This document shows, piece by piece, positions 1 to 5,061 of a stretch of DNA of 5,061 bases. Below the pieces are notes generated by a model. The model was not told the origin of the DNA and made no database searches. It saw nothing but the letters and a program-made list of their open reading frames with translations. Position numbers and translations under genes: made by a program. Positions within the stretch are counted from its first letter, which is position 1; each line of letters begins with the position of its first letter. This stretch comes from Bacteroidota bacterium (lineage in GTDB: Bacteria > Bacteroidota > Ignavibacteria > SZUA-365): contig JAGTUW010000056.1 in the NCBI GenBank assembly GCA_018224345.1, positions 1-5,061 on the forward strand, written 5' to 3'.

Positions 1-898
1 GCACGGCGCTGCCTACCAGAGGACCGTAAAAGGCATAGGCCAGCGGGTCCGGCGCCTGCTCGAAATCTCCGTACACGATCGCGATCATGAGAGGGAAGGT
101 CGCCGACAGACCGGAAAACGACCCGAAGGTCATCACGTATGTGATGGTACAGAACCAGGTATGCTTGTTGCGGAATATATCCAGTTGCTCGCGGAAGGAC
201 GCCTTGACGGGCACCCGACGCAGATACACCCAGGCCAGCAGTGTCATCAGCAGCAGAAATGGGATATAGACGAAGGAGGCATTCTGCAGCCAGACATTCT
301 GCGCGGCCCCCTCCTTCATCATGGTCTGCGGCCCACCCACGAGGGCGCCGAAGGCCGCGAATCCGATGATCCACGGTGTAACGAACTGGGCGATGCTGAC
401 ACCGAAATTTCCTATACCCGCCTGTATGCCGAGCGCCGTTCCCTGCAGTCGCTTGGGAAAAAACAGACTGGTGCTGGGCATGTAGGAGGAGAAATCTCCC
501 CCCCCGAAGCCCGCCATGAAGGCAAGGAGCATGAACAACCACCAGGGACTCTCCGGGTCCATGACCGCGAGTCCGATTCCGATCACCGGCAACAGCTTGA
601 TGAAGGTCGAAACCGTGATCACCTTGCGCGTGCCGTACAACGGAATCAGAAAGGTGTGGATGATGCGCAGCGACCCGCCGGCGAGTCCCGGCATGGCTGC
701 CAGCCAGAAGAGTTCCATCGTGCTGAATGTGAAACCGATGGCGGGCAGCCGTACGACCACGGCGCTCATCGTAAACCAGGTGGCGAAGGAAAGCACGAGC
801 GAAAACGTCGTGATCCACAGTGTTCTCCATGCAATCCGGCTTCCGGTCGCAGTCCAGAATTCCTCGTTGTCCGGTTCCCATTTCTCCAGTGCTTTCAT
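1..898 (-). CDS. NarK2-type nitrate/nitrite transporter (MFS), 3' end beyond window
   Basis: This is the N-terminal 299 residues of a second NNP-family MFS transporter. The frame is open from ATG at 898 to the left edge with no stop. It resembles E. coli NarK (NarK2 type, nitrate/nitrite exchange) more than its neighbour. R78 in GGSLRIIHTF aligns with NarK R89. The block GGGDFSSYMPSTSLFFPK (about 132-149), followed by QGTALGIQAGIGNFGVS (152-168), is the first nitrate signature. Y254 in TYVMTFGSFSG aligns with NarK Y263. The window stops after GPLVGSAV, so the next residue would be the counterpart of R305; its codon begins with C, which fits CGN arginine. About nine hydrophobic segments can be seen. 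Start choice: GGAGGG lies six bases upstream and the ATG overlaps the preceding stop as ATGA. Likely role: exporting nitrite in exchange for nitrate. It could be called narK2 or narT; I leave the symbol open. Alignments are from memory of E. coli NarK. Confidence 0.9.
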   Translation of the reverse strand, partial: MKALEKWEPDNEEFWTATGSRIAWRTLWITTFSLVLSFATWFTMSAVVVRLPAIGFTFSTMELFWLAAMPGLAGGSLRIIHTFLIPLYGTRKVITVSTFIKLLPVIGIGLAVMDPESPWWLFMLLAFMAGFGGGDFSSYMPSTSLFFPKRLQGTALGIQAGIGNFGVSIAQFVTPWIIGFAAFGALVGGPQTMMKEGAAQNVWLQNASFVYIPFLLLMTLLAWVYLRRVPVKASFREQLDIFRNKHTWFCTITYVMTFGSFSGLSATFPLMIAIVYGDFEQAPDPLAYAFYGPLVGSAV

Positions 899-2526
899 TG
901 TTCACCCTCCACGGTGTCCTGTTCGGTGACGGTAGTGTTGTTCTGCGGGTGCGCGGTAGCCCCGTCGACGGGAAGCTCCCGCTCACCGCGCATGGCCTGT
1001 CCGCGCGCGACCGCAGCGCTGCCGGCCGTCTGCTCCGCACCGTAATCGAGCTGCGTGTCGAAAGCGCCCTTCGGCTCTTTGAGAAAGACCAGGCAGAAGA
1101 GAAAACTGACTGCAGCGCCGGCGGCGAGAATGAAGAAAAACGTGCTGCCATCCACATAGGAATAGACAACGAGATACAACACCGCGCCGACATTGCCGTA
1201 GGCCCCGGCCATGCCGGCGATCTGTCCGGTCATGCGTTTTTTGATCAGGGGAATGATGGCGAAGGTCGCACCTTCCGCACCCTGAACGAAAAACGAACAG
1301 AGTATCGTAACGGCGACGGCGACCCAGATCGGCCACACTCCGGTGATGAAGCCCATGGTGGCAAACCCACCTGTGATGCCCAGCATATAGATGCTCATGA
1401 CCAGCTTTCTGTTGTGCATCTTGTCGGAAATGAGTCCGCCCAACGGACGCGCTACAAGATTGACAAAGGCGAAGCTGGAGGCGATCAGGCCGGCGAATTC
1501 AGGGCCGACGATGAATGTGCTTTCGAAGAATGCCGGCAGCATGGAGACCACCGCCAGTTCTGCCCCGAAATTTGCGATATAGGTCATGTTCAACGCGGCC
1601 ACACTGCTGAACGGATATTTCTCCGATTCCGGCACTCCCCTGCGCAGTATCGGCAGATTCACCTGCAACGTTTTGATTGTATGGATGATATAGACAATGC
1701 CGAGCACGGCGAAAATCAGGTACAGATATTCAACAGGAAGAAATGAACCCCCGCCATTGTCTTCACCGGGAAGTTCGACCATGTGCAGCCGCCAGGCCAG
1801 CAGACCCAATGCCCCGACCAGCGGGAAGGACCAGAGCAGATACTGAACGAGATCTTTGTAGGATGAAACCTCCATCGGCTGCATTTTTTTCGCTCCGACG
1901 AACGCAATGCCCTTCGGTGTGTCGCGTACGACGAAGTAATAGACGACGCCGTACACCAGGGCGACGAGCCCGTTGACGAACAGCGCCCAGCGCCAGCCGT
2001 CCTCGGTCATCCCGAACCACTGATACATCACGGTCAGCGCAATCCACGGCAGGGTGATCGCGGCCCAGGCGGAACCGAAATTTCCCCATCCGGCATAGAA
2101 CCCCTCGGCGCGGCCGATCATGTTCGGTGGAAACCACTGCGAGACCATGCGGATACCGATGACAAAACTCGCTCCGACGGAACCCAGAACCAGACGGGCC
2201 ACCAGCAACTGCGTGAAACTGTTGCCGAAGGCAAAGACGAAGGTGGGAAAGGCCATCAGTATCAGAAGTCCCGAAAACACGATGCGCGGACCGAAGCGAT
2301 CGATCAGCGCTCCGACGAGAATACGCGCCGGGATGGTCAGCGCCACATTGCAGATGGCAAGAATCTTCAGATGCTCCGTCGTCAGCCACCCGACTTCACG
2401 CAACATGGTCGTCGCCAGCGGCGCCATGTTGAACCAGATGTAAAAGGAAATGAAGAACGCAATCCAGGTGAAATGCAGCATCCGGATGCGCTCACGCGAG
2501 AAGTCGAGCAGTTCGGGACGGTTCAT
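895..2526 (-). CDS. narK: NarK1-type nitrate transporter (MFS, NNP family), 14 predicted membrane segments
   Basis: This is a 543-residue major facilitator protein of the nitrate/nitrite porter family, probably a nitrate/proton symporter feeding the cytoplasmic reductase. Evidence for the family: TM2 arginine R68 in TIPARILVG followed by the MFS loop DRFGPR; the first nitrate signature GFYAGWGNFGSAW (142-154); TM8 arginine R360 in FVNLVARPLGG; and the second signature AGMAGAYGNVGAV (437-449). The GIRMVSQWFPP...EGFYAGWGNFG stretch resembles NarK1/NrtP rather than E. coli NarK. Between the two six-helix halves is an insert with two further hydrophobic segments, about 224-246 and 263-283, so 14 rather than 12 segments are expected. 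The last 55-60 residues, after FLKEPKG, are polar and membrane-free. The ATG at 2526 is one base after the narI stop with GGAG six bases upstream. The stop overlaps the next gene as ATGA. Transport direction and coupling are inferred from the family and not visible in sequence. Confidence 0.93.
   Translation of the reverse strand: MNRPELLDFSRERIRMLHFTWIAFFISFYIWFNMAPLATTMLREVGWLTTEHLKILAICNVALTIPARILVGALIDRFGPRIVFSGLLILMAFPTFVFAFGNSFTQLLVARLVLGSVGASFVIGIRMVSQWFPPNMIGRAEGFYAGWGNFGSAWAAITLPWIALTVMYQWFGMTEDGWRWALFVNGLVALVYGVVYYFVVRDTPKGIAFVGAKKMQPMEVSSYKDLVQYLLWSFPLVGALGLLAWRLHMVELPGEDNGGGSFLPVEYLYLIFAVLGIVYIIHTIKTLQVNLPILRRGVPESEKYPFSSVAALNMTYIANFGAELAVVSMLPAFFESTFIVGPEFAGLIASSFAFVNLVARPLGGLISDKMHNRKLVMSIYMLGITGGFATMGFITGVWPIWVAVAVTILCSFFVQGAEGATFAIIPLIKKRMTGQIAGMAGAYGNVGAVLYLVVYSYVDGSTFFFILAAGAAVSFLFCLVFLKEPKGAFDTQLDYGAEQTAGSAAVARGQAMRGERELPVDGATAHPQNNTTVTEQDTVEGEQ
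905..910 (-). promoter_or_regulatory. Ribosome binding site of the NarK2-type gene
   Basis: The minus strand reads GGAGGG, then TGAACA, then ATG at 898. This is a strong site at ideal spacing (6 bases). It lies inside the codons for the last residues (VEGEQ) of the preceding transporter, so both signals for the second transporter are embedded in the end of the first. It fixes the start at 898. Confidence 0.8.
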
Positions 2527-2527
2527 G

Positions 2528-3238
2528 TCACGCTCCGCCTCCGGTCAGGCGACGGATACCGTACCAGCGAACGAGCTGCGGTCTGCGCCACAGATAATGA
2601 TTCGGAACGACGAGCACATGCACCAGACGTGTGAAGGGAAACAGGGCGAGAATGGCCCATGCCCCGATGATATGCAGTTTGACCATGACAGGCATGGCGG
2701 CCACATATTCCACAGACGGACTCAGCAACACCAGCGACCAGAGATACGGCACTGCGGTCGAGGCATACCAGGACGAACCCCACCCGTAAAACAATGCGGT
2801 GTAAATTCCGGAAAACACCTGCACGAGCAACACGCCGAGAACGATCCAGTCGGCTGTGCTGGTGACAAATCGGATTTGTATGTCGCGCATTCTTCTGTAT
2901 ATGATGCCCAGCAGGCCCACCAGCGTCAGCAAACCGAATACCAGGGCGGAGACTTCGAGTATGTACAGACGCAGCGGCTGACTGTTCCAGGCCAGCACTG
3001 TCTGTGGCAACAGCAGACCGATCAGATGGCCCAGCAATATCACAATGATACCGTAATGAAACGGCACCAGCGCCCAGAAGTGGTGACGATTTTCGAGGAA
3101 CTGTGACGAGAGACTGGAATAGGTGAACATCTGTCCGCGGTATCGCTGAATACTCGCGACGAGGAACAGCACGAAGGCCACATAGGGCAGAATGACCATG
3201 AGGATGGTGTCGAAATCCAGCGTGAAATGTTCAGTCAT
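2528..3238 (-). CDS. narI: Respiratory nitrate reductase gamma subunit NarI, di-heme cytochrome b
   Basis: NarI anchors the enzyme in the cytoplasmic membrane, oxidises quinol at the outer side and passes electrons through two b hemes to NarH. The product is 236 residues (E. coli 225) with five hydrophobic segments, roughly 8-30, 52-77, 91-114, 129-151 and 184-211. Four histidines fit the heme ligands: H61 and H71 (FHYGIIVILLGH, ten apart) and H189 and H207 (KLHIIGAW to RLVHVLV, eighteen apart). These are the same spacings as H56/H66 and H187/H205 of E. coli NarI. The frame stays open upstream to an ATG at 3340, but that would add 34 polar residues inside narJ. The ATG at 3238 has AGGAG nine bases upstream and starts at the expected N-terminus before the first membrane helix. 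It overlaps the narJ end by 8 bases, and the stop is one base from the next gene, so co-translation with both neighbours is likely. Confidence 0.96.
   Translation of the reverse strand: MTEHFTLDFDTILMVILPYVAFVLFLVASIQRYRGQMFTYSSLSSQFLENRHHFWALVPFHYGIIVILLGHLIGLLLPQTVLAWNSQPLRLYILEVSALVFGLLTLVGLLGIIYRRMRDIQIRFVTSTADWIVLGVLLVQVFSGIYTALFYGWGSSWYASTAVPYLWSLVLLSPSVEYVAAMPVMVKLHIIGAWAILALFPFTRLVHVLVVPNHYLWRRPQLVRWYGIRRLTGGGA
2533..2542 (-). promoter_or_regulatory. Ribosome binding site of the NarK1-type gene
   Basis: Two purine-rich cores, GGAGG (2542-2538) and GGAG (2536-2533), lie 11 and 6 bases before the ATG at 2526, within the glycine-rich last codons of narI. The nearer core has the better spacing. 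It supports the start at 2526, one base after the narI stop. Confidence 0.7.
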
Positions 3239-3788
3239 GATGATTGACTCCTGCATGCGTGGGCGAAAGAAGCATAAGCAGCGCCACCAGGGCATCGAGA
3301 CAATGCGTGTAGGGATTTTCCCCGTCCTTCCAGCGTTCACGCAGTACCGTCAGACCGCGGTGCACGGATTGCTCATACATCGCGCTTCGTCCATGCGTAT
3401 CGAGACGTCCAAGCAGACGCAACACCGACGTGATGTGGTCCGGCAACTCCCCTTCCTCCGGTATACCATGACGCCGCAGTTGTTCACGCATGGTGACGAG
3501 AAAGGCGCCGCGCTCGTACTGCTCGCCATAGAGATGCCAACCGAGTTCCAGCGCGGCGGCGGGATTGATGTCGAAGCTGCGTGTATAGAGCTCCTCGCGT
3601 TCCTCGATGCTCATGGGTTGCACAGCCTCGGCATACGACTGCAAGTGGGCAAGCGCAGCGCCGCAGTGCGTTTCCCCTGTATGCGAGGTGAGAAAATGCA
3701 GACAGCGCTGCAGCGCACGATCCTGTCCCTCTGCAGGATAGCTGAGCATGGTGGCGAAATCATCGAATACTTCGGTGGGAAGATGCAT
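3231..3788 (-). CDS. narJ: Nitrate reductase assembly chaperone NarJ
   Basis: NarJ is a cytoplasmic chaperone of the TorD/NarJ family. In known systems it binds apo-NarG, assists molybdenum cofactor insertion and times docking of NarGH to NarI; it is not part of the final enzyme. The protein is 185 residues, predicted helical, soluble and without a signal peptide. Recognisable stretches are ELYTRSFDINPAAALELGWHL (about residues 66-86), LYGEQYERGAFL (86-97) and the ELPDHITSVLRLL block (114-126), which corresponds to the conserved LPDHL region of NarJ. It is shorter than E. coli NarJ (about 236 residues), mainly for lack of a long C-terminal tail. Two adjacent starts are possible: GTG at 3791 and ATG at 3788. 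I chose the ATG because the G-run upstream then lies 5 bases away rather than 2, and the junction becomes a normal TGATG stop-start with narH. The end overlaps narI by 8 bases. Confidence 0.93.
   Translation of the reverse strand: MHLPTEVFDDFATMLSYPAEGQDRALQRCLHFLTSHTGETHCGAALAHLQSYAEAVQPMSIEEREELYTRSFDINPAAALELGWHLYGEQYERGAFLVTMREQLRRHGIPEEGELPDHITSVLRLLGRLDTHGRSAMYEQSVHRGLTVLRERWKDGENPYTHCLDALVALLMLLSPTHAGVNHHD
3248..3252 (-). promoter_or_regulatory. Ribosome binding site deciding the narI start
   Basis: AGGAG lies nine bases before the ATG at 3238, inside the end of narJ. It decides between this start and the in-frame upstream ATGs at 3256 and 3340, neither of which gives a NarI-like N-terminus. 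Confidence 0.75.
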
Positions 3789-5061
3789 CACAACCCCCGT
3801 TCCGGTTTGCCGACGAAACCGAAGCCGGTCGAGGATTTGTGTTCGCCGACATCGTCGTTGAGCATTTCCAGCGCCTCTTCCCGGTGCATGGGAGGAATGA
3901 CAAAGCGGTCGTCAAAGGTGCAGAGCGAAGTCAGCCGGTACATCGCTTCGGCTTCGGCAACGCTGCTGTCCGCTTCCTTGAGCACGCGTTCGGCAAGCTC
4001 CATCGTGATATCGCCGACAGTCAACGCACGACGGTAGATGCGCACAGCTTTCATTTTCTTCAACGCCACCAGCACCTTGCCATCATGTCCGGCGCCGAAG
4101 AGCTGTGCGAGATACCGCAGAGGGACACGGGAATGTTCGAGGTCATGAAAGAAATTTCCGTCCACGCTGGTGACCGTCCCTTCGTTCATCGCGGACATCA
4201 CCGGAGAGAGGGGGGGGACATAGAACAACATCGGCAGCGTGCGATACTCGATATGCGGGGGCAGCGCGATCTTCCATTCCTTGACGAATTTGTACACGGG
4301 TGATTTCTGCGCGTATTCGATCATCGAATCATGCAGACCATTCTCACGCGCGGCCGCGATCACTGCAGGATCATGTGGATCGAGAATGAGACTCCGCTGC
4401 CCTTCGATCAATTCCTCGTCTGGCAACGCGGCGACTTCCGTCAGACGATCCGCGTCATACAGCAACACACCGAGATAGCGGATGCGGCCGACACAGGAAT
4501 GGAAGCAGGCGGGCGCCTGACCGGTCTCGAGCCGCGGGTAACAGAGAATGCATTTCTCCGACTTTCCGGTGTTCCAGTTGTAAAACGTCTTTTTGTAAGG
4601 ACAGGCCGCGACACAGGCCCGCCACCCGCGACAGCGCTTCTGATCGATGAGTACGATGCCGTCTTCCCCGCGCTTGTAGAGCGCTCCCGAAGGACAAGCG
4701 GCAACGCAGCCGGGATTCAGACAGTGATTGCAGATTCTCGGAAAGTAAAAGAACACCAGGCGTTCGATGGAGAAAAGCTGCCGGCGTTGCTCATCGCTCA
4801 ATGCGTCGAGATTCGGATCGTTTTCAGCATAGATCGGAGACCCGCCGAGATCATCGTCCCAGTTTGGTCCCGCCTCGATATCCATGTACTCACCTGTCAC
4901 CATGGACACCGGACGTGCCGTAGGTTGATCGGCACCCTCGGGCGCTGTGAACAGTTCGTCGTACTTGTATGTCCACGGTTCGTAATAATCATCCATGCTG
5001 GGCTGCGATGGATTGTGGAAGATATTCGGAACAATGCGCGCCTTGCCGGTGGATTTCAGAC
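3788..5061 (-). CDS. narH: Respiratory nitrate reductase beta subunit NarH (5' end beyond window)
   Basis: NarH is the iron-sulfur subunit of membrane-bound nitrate reductase. It carries electrons from the NarI hemes to NarG on the cytoplasmic face. The reading frame is open to the right edge; 423 residues are visible, 21 of them before the first in-frame ATG at 4996. That ATG is internal: the residues before it (GKARIVPNIFHNP, then DDYYEPWTY) are ordinary NarH sequence. Counting from the 4996 Met, the cysteine groups are C89/C92/C97/C101, C122/W125/C128/C132 and C149/C152/C164/C168. Their spacing matches E. coli NarH (184-263 as I recall the numbering) with a constant offset of 95, so about 74 N-terminal residues, including the first CxxCxxC group, lie outside. 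W125 sits where a cysteine is replaced, the hallmark of the [3Fe-4S] cluster. The CVGRIRYLG motif is intact. TGA at 3790-3788 overlaps the narJ start. No frameshift or missing ligand is visible. Confidence 0.97.
   Translation of the reverse strand, partial: LKSTGKARIVPNIFHNPSQPSMDDYYEPWTYKYDELFTAPEGADQPTARPVSMVTGEYMDIEAGPNWDDDLGGSPIYAENDPNLDALSDEQRRQLFSIERLVFFYFPRICNHCLNPGCVAACPSGALYKRGEDGIVLIDQKRCRGWRACVAACPYKKTFYNWNTGKSEKCILCYPRLETGQAPACFHSCVGRIRYLGVLLYDADRLTEVAALPDEELIEGQRSLILDPHDPAVIAAARENGLHDSMIEYAQKSPVYKFVKEWKIALPPHIEYRTLPMLFYVPPLSPVMSAMNEGTVTSVDGNFFHDLEHSRVPLRYLAQLFGAGHDGKVLVALKKMKAVRIYRRALTVGDITMELAERVLKEADSSVAEAEAMYRLTSLCTFDDRFVIPPMHREEALEMLNDDVGEHKSSTGFGFVGKPERGL
3794..3798 (-). promoter_or_regulatory. 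Weak ribosome binding site of narJ
   Basis: A run of five G on the minus strand lies five bases before ATG 3788 and only two before GTG 3791. It is a poor match to the usual AGGAGG, weaker than the sites of the three genes that follow. NarJ synthesis may therefore depend on ribosomes finishing narH at the TGATG junction, which would fit a chaperone needed in smaller amounts than the subunits. That last step is inference. Confidence 0.4.

Noticed and set aside
161..1045. Long plus-strand open frame (294 codons) and the partly overlapping 820-1746 frame (308 codons)
   Set aside because: Both lie antisense to the two transporter genes. Their products are rich in R, H, Q, E and G with no recognisable domain, as expected from reading conserved membrane-protein codons backwards in GC-rich DNA. 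No good ribosome binding site context was seen.
1241..1254. TTGATCAGGGGAAT as a possible FNR-type site
   Set aside because: Only the left half matches TTGAT-N4-ATCAA. It lies deep within a coding region far from any gene start.
1763..2389. Minus-strand frame of 208 codons inside the NarK1-like gene
   Set aside because: It is an out-of-frame reading of a well-supported transporter and its product has no family resemblance.
2450..3106. Plus-strand open frame (218 codons) opposite narI
   Set aside because: Antisense to a clear narI with all four heme ligands. The composition is dominated by Q, H, D and R, typical of reversed hydrophobic codons.
3239..3340. Upstream extension of narI to the ATG at 3340
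   Set aside because: It would add 34 polar residues lying inside narJ. The AGGAG site and the usual NarI N-terminus both point to 3238.
3192..4037. Plus-strand open frame (281 codons) opposite narJ and the end of narH
   Set aside because: Antisense shadow spanning the narJ gene and its junctions. No domain is recognisable and it has a low-complexity serine-rich end.
4675..4706. CRGW in the second cysteine group of NarH as a lost cluster ligand
   Set aside because: Tryptophan in this position is the normal state in respiratory NarH, where the cluster is [3Fe-4S]; it is not damage.

Overview
The window is an internal slice of a respiratory nitrate reductase operon. It is read entirely on the minus strand, from the right edge to the left. 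In transcription order it holds narH (5' end outside the window), narJ, narI, a NarK1-type nitrate transporter and a NarK2-type nitrate/nitrite transporter (3' end outside the window). No gap between genes is longer than one base. I therefore see no promoter, terminator, RNA gene, mobile element, repeat array or CRISPR, and no stretch of non-coding DNA to describe.

Layout: narH (3788-5061) is the iron-sulfur beta subunit. narJ (3231-3788) is the dedicated NarG assembly chaperone. narI (2528-3238) is the di-heme b membrane anchor. narK1-like (895-2526) is a probable nitrate/proton symporter with two extra membrane segments and a polar C-terminal tail. narK2-like (1-898) is a probable nitrate/nitrite exchanger of the E. 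coli NarK type. The junctions are TGATG (narH/narJ), an 8-base overlap (narJ/narI), TGA-C-ATG (narI/narK1) and ATGA (narK1/narK2), which points to one polycistronic, translationally coupled unit.

How it works together: NarI takes electrons from quinol on the outer side of the cytoplasmic membrane and passes them through its two hemes to the NarH clusters. From there they go to the molybdenum subunit NarG, presumably encoded just beyond the right edge, which reduces nitrate to nitrite in the cytoplasm. NarJ matures NarG. The active site faces the cytoplasm, so nitrate must be imported and nitrite exported. The two transporters can do this: a proton-driven importer to start respiration, and an exchanger for steady state.

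Organism: a nitrate-respiring bacterium of medium to slightly high GC content. The order narHJI followed by two downstream transporter genes recalls the Thermus narCGHJIKT cluster more than the enterobacterial layout, where narK lies upstream and is divergent. I cannot assign a phylum from the sequence alone. Nothing here is a new system. The points of interest are the architecture of the NarK1-like protein, altered substrate-path residues in the NarK2-like protein, and the tandem transporter arrangement.
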